DNA of 64,000 nt. Source: Fulvia fulva. Lineage: Eukaryota; Ascomycota; Dothideomycetes; Mycosphaerellales; Mycosphaerellaceae. The DNA lies in the NCBI RefSeq assembly GCF_020509005.1, contig NC_063016.1, forward strand, positions 2,480,001 through 2,544,000, given 5' to 3'. The notes under the pieces are model-generated. The model made no database searches. It had not been told where the DNA came from and saw only the letters and a program-made list of their open reading frames with translations. Made by a program: the position numbers and the translations under genes. Of the stretch, positions 1 to 10,336 are shown piece by piece (within the stretch, counting starts at the first letter, position 1; every line of letters begins with the position of its first letter).

Positions 1-1
1 A

Positions 2-1423
2 AACCGCAGTACGTCGATCCTGGTCGGCCAGTACAGAAGCCCATTTCAAGCAGTCCACACTGGAATCCCGCAAGGCTCAACGCTAGCACCTATTCTGTTC
101 CTCTTCTTTATGGCGACGCTGCTCCCAGCCCTAGAATCCCAGAACACCGCTGCGAGCGGCTTCGTAGACGACACAAACATCCTAGCGTGGTCTTCCTCGA
201 CTGAGGAGAACTGTAGGCTACTAGAAGAGAAGCACAAGATCTGCGAGGACTGGGCTAGGAGGCACGGGGCTCGGTTTGCCCCAGAAAAGTACAATCTGAT
301 ACACTTTACGCGCCGGCCACGGTTCCACAATATGCAAGCTTCTATCCAGATACAGGGGCACACGACTAACCCGGCAAATCAGCTCAGGATCCTCGGACTA
401 TGGGTGGACCCGGCGCTACGGTGGAGGAAGCACGTACAGGCAATATTACGGAAAGCTGAACAGAATATGGCATCATGCCAGAGGCTCACTGCGTCCACAT
501 GGGGGGCGGACTTCCGGCAGTCACGACTTCTATATACGGCTATTGTACGGCCAGTCCTTACCTATGGCAGCCAAGTGTGGTCCTTAGGCGAGAGGGCCTG
601 CCCATCGAAGGGACTCGTCGCGCCGCTAGCGAAGATCCAAAACCAATGCCTAAGGAAGGTCACCGGGGCATATAAGTCGACACCAACGAGGATGCTTGAG
701 CACGAGACCGCTATACCGCCGATCGACCTATACATCCAGGGACTACGGACCTCCTACTTAGGCAAGTCGGCACAGTACCCAGTACAGAAGGTCATCGCCA
801 GTGCAGTCGCAAGGGCCCGCGAATCAGTACCAGCGCATAAGGGCATTCGACCCGGAAACGAGCCGAACTACCGGGCAAGGGACGAACAGCTAGCAACACA
901 ATGGGAAGGTGAGAAATCGTTTGTAGAGCAACTATGGAAAGAGAGGTGGAACAACCAGGTTGTAGGGCATAGTGGACGCCCTCAGCCAGCGGGACAACCT
1001 AAGGAATGGTCAGCTACAAAATCCGCGGTCAAGCACCCCCCGAAGCTCATCCACTACCGCCTTACGAGGGCACAGAGTAGCATAGCAACCCAACTGCGAA
1101 GCGAACACATCGGCCTCCAGGGGTACCTATCATGGAGGAAGGTCCCAGGATACACGAATACTAGCTGCCCCTGCGGCTATCGCTCCCAGAACGTACGGCA
1201 CGCACTCCTCGTCTGTCCGAGGTGGTCGCTAGGAAGGGGGGAGTGGATGGTAAAGGCGAGGAACCGGACGATTGGGGCACTTCTTAACAACGCTGAAGAC
1301 CTACGGCGCATTACGAACTGGATACTAGAGAAGGGCTGGCTAGAACAGTACCGCCTAGTAGGAGCAGTGCAGGAAGAGAGGACACGACGCAGCGCGACGA
1401 GACCGGCTAGGAGCGGGGGCTAA
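2..1423 (+). CDS. LINE-B ORF2, C-terminal part (reverse transcriptase end and zinc motif), partial at window start
   Basis: The frame is open from base 2, so the first ATG (110) is not the true start. The sequence shows the RT motif TGIPQGS followed by GFVDDTNILAW, whose FVDD (161-172) is the catalytic Asp pair. The thumb follows, then the conserved GAYKSTPTR stretch. Near the C-terminus is a CPCG...H...C motif (about 1165-1215), typical of the tail of fungal and I/Tad-type LINE ORF2 proteins. No RNase H domain is recognisable between the thumb and this motif. The product would copy the element RNA at a nicked target site. It is homologous to ORF2 of LINE-A (26541-29927) but uses CpG-rich codons. 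Confidence is high for identity, moderate for activity. Confidence 0.92.
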   Translation, partial: NRSTSILVGQYRSPFQAVHTGIPQGSTLAPILFLFFMATLLPALESQNTAASGFVDDTNILAWSSSTEENCRLLEEKHKICEDWARRHGARFAPEKYNLIHFTRRPRFHNMQASIQIQGHTTNPANQLRILGLWVDPALRWRKHVQAILRKAEQNMASCQRLTASTWGADFRQSRLLYTAIVRPVLTYGSQVWSLGERACPSKGLVAPLAKIQNQCLRKVTGAYKSTPTRMLEHETAIPPIDLYIQGLRTSYLGKSAQYPVQKVIASAVARARESVPAHKGIRPGNEPNYRARDEQLATQWEGEKSFVEQLWKERWNNQVVGHSGRPQPAGQPKEWSATKSAVKHPPKLIHYRLTRAQSSIATQLRSEHIGLQGYLSWRKVPGYTNTSCPCGYRSQNVRHALLVCPRWSLGRGEWMVKARNRTIGALLNNAEDLRRITNWILEKGWLEQYRLVGAVQEERTRRSATRPARSGG

Positions 1424-1503
1424 CGGGGTAGTGACATGGACTACGTACGTTCAGAGGGAAAGCTAATCTAGACAAGGAGTAGTCGGGGGCGGGAAGGGTT
1501 TTC

Positions 1504-1515
1504 ACCTATTCGGGT
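1504..1515 (+). other. LINE-B1 3' UTR hairpin
   Basis: ACCTATTCGGGT can fold as a 4-bp stem with one T-G wobble. It sits between a GGTTTTC stretch and TTTCCC, about 70 nt before the tail. Equivalent hairpins occur in LINE-A and LINE-C. It is probably the structure recognised by the element's RT; this role is inferred. Confidence 0.5.
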
Positions 1516-1586
1516 TTCCCTTTGTACATAACAATAGATATATACCTGCATAGGCCGGATAGGGTCCTAGAACAGGGGAATGACAA

Positions 1587-1618
1587 ATCTATCTATCTAT
1601 CTATATATATATATATAT
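1587..1618 (+). repeat. LINE-B1 3' tail, (ATCT)n then (AT)n
   Basis: Tandem ATCT units followed by AT units end the element. Tails of the same unit end LINE-A (30111), LINE-C (15691) and LINE-B2 (46238), so this is the element terminus and not a chance microsatellite. Confidence 0.85.
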
Positions 1619-2148
1619 TGTTTAACAGCTCTTATGTCTAGTTCCTAAAAGAGCTAGGCTTTAGCTATGTTTTTAATATACCTAATAAACACTACTTCTT
1701 TACTTCTATTTATTAGCTTGTTACTTCTTGCCTATTAAGGTTAGGATCTTAGGTCTATATAGACAATAGCTTTGCATCCCTAAACTTTTAAATGGTTAAT
1801 AGTCGGTTTGATACTATCAAAAGCCTTATCTAGTAAAACCTTAAACCTATCGTAATCTAGGCCATTTAGCAGTTTGTTCCTTATATAAGTTTAGGCCTCT
1901 AGTACTCTAGACTAAAATTCAACCGGCATTTTAGCCTCTTTAAGCATTGCCCTTATAGAGTCCTCTAAGGTTTGTATTGACCTCTCAACTCGTCTATTCT
2001 ATAGAGAGTTGTATACCTTAGTCGGCTCGAGCCTAATCCCTAAATCCTTCTCCTACTGCTTTACTAATATAATAAGTTCTTTTATATTGTTAAGTCTTAC
2101 TGCTTTTAGCTACGCTAATAATTTCCTCTCTACTTTGATCTTCTAGTT

Positions 2149-2985
2149 CTAGAGAGCAACTGGAGCATCTTCTCTTTTCCTAAGAGGAAAGGTCCACTTC
2201 TTCCTAGAGAAGTTGTCAACAATCTCAAGCCAGTATTTGAATCCTAGTCTTGAGATTGGTAGTGGGCCACATATGTCAATAGATACAAGGGCAAGTCTTT
2301 CAGGTCTTCTCTCTGTAACTTTGCCTTTGTACTTCTTCATCTTTGCTATTGAGCATACTCTGCACTGGTGAAAGCCATCCTTAGGGATAGGAATGGGTTC
2401 TTTCAAGTCTGTTACCTTGTGAAGATTCTGGAGCAAATTCTTCCTAAAGTGTGCAAATCTTCTATGCCAAAGCTCCCACTGCTTCAGGTCGGTCTCTGAT
2501 TGAGCAGTCACAAAGGCATTCTCCATTGGTGGTGCACATGATGAGTAATGTGCCCGTTCTTGTAGGAGAGGAGAAATCTCATCAATGAATGGAACCCCCC
2601 CAAGGAGCTTTGTCTGGACAACAGTCTCACTAGAGGGGGAAACAAGAGAAAATGATAGAGGTTGCACACCAAACTGCTTGCTAAACTGGTTCCATGAAAC
2701 CAGGTTCACTCCTAGCTTGGGTACAAGCAGGACATCTTCCAAAACAACTTTTCTGCCAGCTCTCCCACTCATCTCTGCATTCCCAATATGAGTGGCCAAT
2801 AAAAACCCACCTCCCACTTTGATCCATTTCTTCCTTGTCAAGGGAGTTATAGATCTAAAGAGGCAGCTTTGGTCAGTCATATAGGATGAAGCACAGGAGT
2901 CAAGTAACCACTCTGACGAGGGGAACTTGCCTTGGACTTCTGCAGTTGAGTAAGCCACTTCATTATACTTATTATCATTAGACAT
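2149..2985 (-). pseudogene. Copia-2 pol fragment: protease, GAG-pre-integrase, integrase start
   Basis: 278 codons are open. Motifs in order: the protease-like WLLDSCASSYMTDQ near residue 27-40; the GAG-pre-integrase domain with WELWHRRFAHF and a downstream CxxC (CRVCS), which together form the HHCC zinc site of integrase; and the first catalytic Asp region SIDICGP near residue 240. The frame then runs into RIP-type stops. The segment aligns along its length with the Copia-1 polyprotein (12686-14569). The protease has DSC where DSG or DTG is usual. It is a fragment of a dead polyprotein and not a gene of its own. Confidence 0.85.
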
Positions 2986-4477
2986 TGTCTCTAGGGATGA
3001 GCTACATAAGTCACGTGACTCTTGGGCGGAAAAACCTTTTCTAGTCTTCTTTGCTTTAGAGGTATAAGACTAGGCCTAGTTCTTCTAGAGTGACAGTATA
3101 TTAGAGCTGAGTTTCTTTACCATTTTCTTAAGTTCTTCTATAGAGGACTTCTCTCTTAGTGTCCTCCTTGAAGTGGGTAGTAGAGTTCTCTTCTTCTTAA
3201 TATATATTATATTCTAGGAAGATAGTAGTTAGGAATGAGATCTAAGGACCTTTCTTGCCTTAGGCAAACTAGGGCAGTCCTTAATCAGATAATCCTTCTT
3301 ATAGAGAAGGCAGGAGAGTGGTCTTACTAGACCTAAGGGCTTGACCTAGGTGGCTACTATACTATACTTAGCCTTAGAGGGATCTAACCTAGCTTCTTAA
3401 GCTTTAAGGATCTTTAAGGTCCTTTTATAATCTATCTTTAGCTGAGCTATAATAGTATCCCTAGCTATATAGTAGTTAGGTAGTAGTGAGCTTAAGAGCT
3501 AGGTCATCCTCACATTAGCTTTCCTATAATACTGACCCTCTAGGTCAACATTATCAATCCTTTTTCTAAGAGAAACTAGGTGTGTCTATACAGATCTAAT
3601 AGTGAACTCTTTACTTATCTCAAAGGTCACAAATTGCTTTGTGAGCTCATATGTATAGGTTAGTAGCACCTAGCTATACTTGTTCTAGAGATACACCTAC
3701 TTCTTAGCAGCTCTTCTAGATTTATATAAGCCCTTAAGCTCAAATTCATCTTCTTCTATAATCCTACTAAGGATACTGAAGTTGTATACTATATTGTATC
3801 TTGTCTATATTAGCGTATTAAGGATCTCTTTAGTTATAGCCTCTTCTTAGAGTTTTAGAGTCTTGCCCTTAATGTTGTCAAAAGACACTTCTATTAGGTC
3901 ATCAATTGCAAAGAATGCTAATTAGCTCTCTATCTTATATCTCTGAAGGTTGAACTATCTCTTCTAATTGTCCCTCCTAAGAATTAGGATTTTGCCTCCC
4001 TTCTCCTCTGTCTTCTCTTAGTATAGATCTATAATAAATTGGATGTAATGAAACAAGGTGTGTATGTTCCAAAGTAGTGGCTCAGATCCTACTAAGGCTT
4101 CTAGTATAGAATAGGAAAGTTCGTAGGTGTGGATACTAAGGCCTACTTAGTAAAGTAAAGGAGCGGTATGAGGTCTCGGGGCTAGGACACAGGTCTGTCT
4201 CTCCTAGCAGAGCTTCAAATGACTTACTTGAAGTCCTTCTTAATAGTATCTCGATGCAGTTCTACCTATAGAGTATCTTCAAGGTATTGGCTTTAAGTAA
4301 GCCGTATAGAGTCCTTGTCTAGGTTACCTATTACTTAGTATCGAACTAAGCTCCTTGATAGGATAGACGGGGTAGACTTCTGATTCCCAGATGTTTTCTG
4401 CTACGATAGCAAGGGATACAAGTAACCTATACTAATATAGGTTGCTCTTATTCCTATATAAACCCGGGCTTATAACC

Positions 4478-4712
4478 TATTAAATAGGTACGGGTAGATA
4501 GTAGCGGAGTGGAGTAAGAGATCAATCTTTAACTGACTAATAGCACGAGCATGTAGCAATATATTAGGAACTAATATGTTGATTGTGTTAGATGTCTATC
4601 TAAGCTAAAGGGGAGAGAAGGTATCTCCCTATAAGCTAAGTCATCGTAGATGCCTTAGGCTACTAGATCACTTCCTGATTATTAACTCCCTTTAAGATGC
4701 TACATCTTAACA
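4478..4712 (-). repeat. Copia-2 5' LTR (RIP-mutated)
   Basis: 235 bp, starting TATTAAATAGGTACG (TGTTAAACAGG in Copia-1) and ending CATCTTAACA. The length matches the 233-bp Copia-1 LTR, as does the adjoining tRNA-Met-like primer site. The inner sequence differs from Copia-1. Confidence 0.65.
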
Positions 4713-5224
4713 CTTACTAGTATTCCCAGCTTACTAGTACTTTACGTTACTTATAGTACTACTATAGTAGAATTAGGCTAAGCTAGTCTATCTAAACACG
4801 TTTAACGAGTATTAAAGCGCGGATAGCGGTATATATTCTAGGCTACCTTTAGCCGGCTTTAGCTAGAGGCTATAAAAAGCTTAAACTTTATTTCTTAGTA
4901 TAGAAGAGGAGAGTAGCGTAGTAAAGGGGGAGGGGGACCTAACTACGATAAGAGGTACTACTACTACCGCTAGAACGATAAGATAGTTACTACCTATACG
5001 AGTACTTATATTTTATACGTACTTTATACTATGTTTACCCTCCTCTTAGAATATTATATTCCGCCGAAGGACTACTCGCCGGTACCTACCTATATAGAGT
5101 AAATCGTTATATAAGCCCGCTATTAATAGCTCTACGACCGACTATACTTATCTACCTATAATTTAGTATTAGTTAGCGAGGGTACTAGTTAATAGTATCT
5201 GAACTATAGCCTTATAATAGTTTC
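4713..5224. other. TA-rich interval, no gene recognised
   Basis: RIP-like TA- and CTAG-rich DNA between the Copia-2 LTR and the first recognised part of Ty3-0. It may hold the 5' LTR of Ty3-0, but I could not align it with 31101-31608. No open frame of note. Confidence 0.4.
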
Positions 5225-5699
5225 TACGGTAGCTCCGTAAGTATAGGATTCGGATCTGGTCACGTGACTCATGATCACGTGACATTGATGACTAAGCTCG
5301 GCCCGAGCGCGACCTCCGCTTTCCTTAAGAAGCCCCCTCTCTCTTAGAACTACCTTCTCTCTTTAGCTATCGACTTCATTAATAAACTACTACTATACTC
5401 GCCTACTATAGCCTTATAACACTTCGATAGCTTTATAATAAGGACGCTACTATATATAGCGCCGCTTATAAAAGAAGCCGCGACTCCGCGTACTCGAAGC
5501 CGCGATATTACGTATCTTTAGAAGTCGCGATATATAGCGACTTCCTTAGTACTAGTAATAGGTAGCGTAGTACTCTCTTCTTAGAAGCCGCTACTTAAGG
5601 TATAACTTATATTATAGCTAAAGTAAACGGCTATAGCGGTGACAATACTTAGCGTATTAGTCGACTAGCTAGACTTACTTAAAACTTAGAACTTATTAC

Positions 5700-8600
5700 C
5701 CGAGCCGACAAATATACGTAGTTAGGCGATACGATAGTTAGACTCGATCCTACTAAGTACGCCGAATAGTAGCGGGCGATCCTCGACGAGTTACTAGAAG
5801 AGGAGGAAGAAGGTAATTAGATATAGGAGATTCCCGACTACTTCTACCTTACGGATCTTATTTAAGACTCGGACATTACTACCTATTGGAAGGCTAACGG
5901 AGAGTAGGATTAGACTCGCTAGGACTTCGCGGTCGACATTACGGATAGCTAAGGCCTAAGCTCGACCTTACGTATTCCTCTCGATTAGCTAAGTATACCC
6001 TACTCGGCTTCCCTACGTTATTAAGTTCAAAACTAATCGGAAGCTATATTATATACGCTCCGAAGACTCGAGGCTAACTATCGCTAAGCTATCCTAGATA
6101 GGGCGGCGTTATAGAAAGCTAACGAGCTAAATAAGAATAAGTACGAGGAAGTATACTCGGAACTCTAGCGTACGGCCTAAGAGGGGCATAATTATAAGCT
6201 AGAAGCGGAGCGCCTTTAGAAGGAGACAGAACGTCTTTAGAATAAGACAAAGCGCCTTTAGAAGGAGGCTGATCAATAGTATTATAATACTAAGGCGGCC
6301 GAGAAGGCTACTAAGATCGTAGATAAGGAGGCCGCTATACTTAAGGACAAGGTAAAGGTACTCGAGGACCTCGTACTAGACGATACCGCGCCTACGGTAG
6401 CGGACATCGCTAGTCTTTAGTAGATAATTAAGGACCTCCGATAGTAAGTCGCCGACGCTAACGGTATACGCGGCCGATAATAGTCTAAGTAGCGCTCTAC
6501 GTAATTACTCTCGGTATTACGCCGCCGATAAGGAGACAAGGCTCCTAACGAGTTAGTAAACAAGCCTAATATACCTACCGAACTACCCGCTAAGATGTCT
6601 AAGAAGGACAAGCGTAAGAAAAAGCGTAATAATCTATATAACTCTAATTTATTAGATCTATTGTTATTAGATTCCGAGTCCGACTTCGAAGACGTTCGAC
6701 CCTATAAGAATAAGTATAAGAAGGCTACTACGAACGAGGTCGATAATAATAGCTTCAAAATTATCGAGGCCCTAGCGGATACTAGTATCGACGTAGTACG
6801 CTATAATCCTACTATAACTAAGGACTTTAAGACATTTATCCGAGTCGATATACCTAAGCCTAAGTTCTCGGGAGAGAACATTAGTAAAGACTTACTAAAC
6901 CTCGACGAGTAGATAATTTAGGTAGGTAATAAGATCGTAGTAACCGTATTTAAGGACGTACCGTCTATATTAAGGTTTATCTAGGAGTATATAACGGGAC
7001 TGGCTTAATAGATACTCTATAACTACGTACCTTAGAAGATCACCTTTAGTAGACAAGTTACGGGTAAGCTATTTAAGACAGTCCGTAAGGCTTTAAAGTT
7101 CCTTAACTAGAACTTCGGTAACTACGACCCCGAGAGTACCGCGCGTAATAGTATAAACGCCCTTAAGATAACTAAGACCGACAAGTTTTTAGTATTCTAC
7201 TCCCGCTACTAGAAGGAGCGCGCGCGTCTCCTACCTACTATAAGCCGTAAGTAGGAAGCCTAGGAACTTAAGTCTAAGATTAGTTTAAAATACCGTACGC
7301 GTCTTATTAGCTAAGACTTTAAGACGGTTAAGCTACTATTAGTATAGTACTAACGACTAGAGAGCGAGCTAGCTTAGCTCGAGATCGATCTTCCTCGTAA
7401 GGCTAACGAGAAGGAACCGAAGGATAGGAAGCTACCTAGTACTAAGCCGCCGGCTATACCTACGGTAGTATAACTACTACTAGTAGCTCTACTAGCTAAC
7501 GCGTCCGCACCTCTTAGCCGCTCTCTATATACTAATTAGCCTCTACTATACTAGAACTAGCGACCTAAGCGTTTTAAGAACCTAGCCGCGCTTACCTAGG
7601 ATAAGCGTACTCGAATTATCGCTATAGACGGTAATCTTCGTTACCGCCGGACTAACTACGGTCCTAGTATAGCCGAGTATCTACTCGACCTATACGAACG
7701 CCCTTACAAGCGAGCTAGTAATAACGGTATTACCGCGGTACCGGTAGTAATACCGTCGGAAAACGCCTAGACTATTATCTAAGCGTAATAGATAGTAGTC
7801 TAATATAGAAAGTATTATATTAGGATAAATATAAGTATCCCTACGAACATTATAAGAAATACTAGTATATATATAAGATATAGGTATTCTCCTTATAAGC
7901 CCGATCGAATACGCCCTCCTTTATAGAAGTAGATAGAGGACCTAAGATCTAATATTACTTTATAGCTAAGGGTAGGGTAAATAGATATACTATAAATACA
8001 TTTCTTAATAATAGTACTAATACTGAAATTGTAAACACTTCCTTTATACGTAAACATAACATTCTAATATATAACGTCGAACTATATACGCTTAGACTTA
8101 GCGATAGGTCGTAAGTACCTACGATTATTACTAAGGCCGCGGATATTATACTAAATCTTAGCGGTTAAATAGAACGTATTTAAAACTTCGTATCCGATAC
8201 TACGTACGATATACTACTAGGCCTTATATAGTACGCTAAGTATATACTCTATAAAGATTAGTATAGGTCTAGAATCACTTTTAATAACCCTTACTATAGC
8301 GAGCACTCCGTATACGAAGGTGTTATACTACTAGTCGTCTCCCTACGTATTACCGACTCCTTCCTAATACCCGACTATAATACGCTAGAGCGACTAGACG
8401 TTACTAACATACCGGTCCCCTTAGCTATCGGGGAAGTCGGTCTTAGAGATATTAGTTAGGGAGGAGAGCCCGATATTAAGTAGATTAATATCTACTAGCT
8501 ACGTAGGGAGTGTCGTATATACGGTATAGAGGTCTATACGATATATATTAACCCGCGAGAAACTCACGCTATAAAGAGTATAGCGGACCCGGTCACGGCC

Positions 8601-8789
8601 TAAGTACTCGGCCTATACGCTATAACGGCTCGTAAGGTTATAGCTAGTAACTTAGCTTTTGCTTATACGATATACGTTAAAAAGGACTACTATCGCGCCC
8701 TCCGGGGTCGATAGGAGTACAAAGCGGAGGTGTACGCGATAAACGCTATAGACTACGATATATTTATAGAGAAGCTATATCGTAAGGAG
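5700..8789 (+). pseudogene. Ty3-0 gag and protease region, RIP-inactivated
   Basis: Read with stops taken as former Gln/Trp, the 5' part is an acidic, Glu/Lys-rich coiled-coil region (about 6060-6420). A Lys/Arg-rich patch follows (6595-6630), then a gag-like core (about 6840-7700) containing PKPKFSGE. The longest clean piece is 6595-6912 (105 codons). From about 8040 to 8500 the sequence resembles a retropepsin fold (DTTYDILLGLI-like). The segment ends at 8789, and its reading frame resumes in phase at 15720 after LINE-C. It would have been the capsid and protease of the element. No function now. Confidence 0.6.
8775..8789 (+). repeat. Target-site duplication of LINE-C, left copy
   Basis: CTATATCGTAAGGAG, repeated exactly at 15705-15719. 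It begins with CTAT, the same unit as the LINE tail. Confidence 0.9.
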
Positions 8790-10063
8790 GGTCGACGACG
8801 AGAATTACCTATACGTAGTGTCGGCTACGAACCTCTCGTCTTACTACGAGAGAGCTAAGTATTCTTACGGTAGAGCGTCGTAGGCGCGACGGGCGCGTAA
8901 AGTAGGCGAAGCCGCGGCGAATAGAGGACTACTAGCAAAACGGGTATAAAAACTATCCGACGAGCGTGTACTCGTGTCGGGAGCGAGTCCCTCTTCTTTC
9001 TACGTATAAGAAGGGCGCGGAACCGTGGCCTATACGCTCGATAGGACACCTCTAGTATAAGTACAGAATTTTCACCTTAGGAGACCGCAAACCGAGCGGG
9101 CTAAGCGACGAACATTAGACGAGCGGACTACAGAACAACAACTAAGCGGACTATATAACGGCGTCGAGCGGACTACGAAACAATCTAGTGTTACTAGCGA
9201 GTAATACGGTAGGTAGGTAGACACGCGACGAAGCCTATAAGGGCCTATTAAGCACCCGGTATAGGAACGAGGGTTTTGCCTAAGGCACTACCTATCCCGC
9301 TACATAACGTACCCAGTCTAATATAGTAGATTGCGACGAGGAAAAGACGATAGCCTAAGTAAGGAAAAGACGGCTATTAGGACGGGGAAAAGACGTATAA
9401 TATAAGTAGATTAGTTCTATAATCGGGGAGGATCGAGGGTAGGGTAATAAGGAACTTTATATTAGTTAGTAGGTAGAAACGTAAGGAGTACGCTACCCGG
9501 CGTAGTATGTGCCCCGAGCAAACCTACGAGGTATAGACGGCCGCTTTCTAGAGATAGGCTATAGTAACGCGAAGGGCGTCAAAACCTAGGGCGTAGTATA
9601 TACTAGTAGCGACGGCTAATACTGTCTATATAGCCCGAGAGGACGGATACGTATGTCGGTTAATAGAGAGCACTAAAGGGCTTAGGCCTATAGAGGTAGA
9701 TATTGGCTTAAGGAGCAAATAGGGAGGGAGGGCGTAGAGGGAAGCTTTTACTCCGGGCTAACCTCTCGAAACGAGGCTATACGGTAGTACTAGATAAGTA
9801 GGAAAGCGCGGTTAAGACTTGTTACCTTATCTCGTAGCTAGCTTACTAAATACAATTCCTTCCTTACTAGATCCGTTCTAAGTACATTAGGCTTAGGGTA
9901 TACTTGTATTAAAGAAGAGTCCTAGGATATAAATCTAAGAGCTGTCTATATAGCTACCTATCCTAGAACCCGGAGCACATAGTCCTAGTCTATAAGGAGT
10001 AGGTCAGAGGGAGGAGTCTATAGAGAGTAAAGGCAAGAGATAGGTAGTACTAAGCTATTATTA

Positions 10064-10068
10064 AGAAC
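10064..10068 (+). repeat. Copia-1 target-site duplication AGAAC, left copy
   Basis: AGAAC here and at 15310-15314, directly abutting both LTRs. It defines Copia-1 as an insertion into LINE-C. Confidence 0.9.
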
Positions 10069-10301
10069 TATTAAACAGGTACGAGTTGCGTAGCAGTGGA
10101 AGACGGCGGATTACACAAAAGACGAAGAAGGACCCAATAGGATAGCGTGTATCTACATACAGTATCGCCGGTGTTGGTGTAGGTAGATGCTAGGTGTCCG
10201 GATGTTTGCCAGCCTATAGGCTGGCAAACCCTAGTCACGTGATCTATCACATGACACACCCACACCTACATGCTTGTCCTGCGGCCTGTATGTTCTCAAC
10301 A
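10069..10301 (-). repeat. Copia-1 3' LTR
   Basis: 233 bp. Its outer end reads TATTAAACAGG where the other LTR has TGTTAAACAGG. The other differences from 15077-15309 that I see are GCGTAG for GCGCAG and AATAGG for AATGGG. Confidence 0.93.
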
Positions 10302-10336
10302 CTCCCACTCAGGCCACATGGTCTCCTACAATCCCT

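Larger units (their letters stand above)
1..1618 (+). mobile_element. LINE-B1: 3' part of a non-LTR retrotransposon
   Basis: Its 5' part lies outside the window. It consists of the last part of ORF2, a 3' UTR (1424-1586) and a tail of TCTA units. The sequence is nearly the same as 44645-46253 (LINE-B2), but here CAG, CAA and TGG codons are intact, so this copy has escaped most RIP. It abuts the Copia-2 relic, into which it probably inserted. The left target duplication cannot be seen. Confidence 0.9.
1619..4712 (-). mobile_element. Copia-2: relic Ty1/copia retrotransposon, 5' part
   Basis: This is a minus-strand copia element. Its 5' LTR (4478-4712) and PBS-like GGGCTTATAACC (4466-4477) are followed on the minus strand by decayed gag (about 4100-3000), then protease and integrase start (2985-2149), then RIP-damaged integrase (2148-1619). 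The LINE-B1 tail ends the readable part, so the RT half lies left of the window or is lost. The protein is related to Copia-1 but clearly another subfamily. Flanks are dense in TAG/CTAG, while 2150-3045 is hardly mutated. Confidence 0.85.

Noticed and set aside
1587..1618. CRISPR-like or satellite array
   Set aside because: Short ATCT units at LINE ends only; no spacers, and the window is eukaryotic.
6595..6912. 105-codon ORF as an independent Lys-rich gene
   Set aside because: The frame continues on both sides through RIP-type stops into a Ty3-0 gag, so it is a fragment of that pseudogene.
9062..9650. Possible separate gene in the first part of LINE-C
   Set aside because: No frame longer than a few dozen codons; the flanking duplication shows it belongs to the LINE-C insertion.
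10071..10265. 64-codon ORF in the Copia-1 LTR, also at 15079-15273
   Set aside because: LTR sequence with no domain; the open frame in both places only reflects LTR identity.
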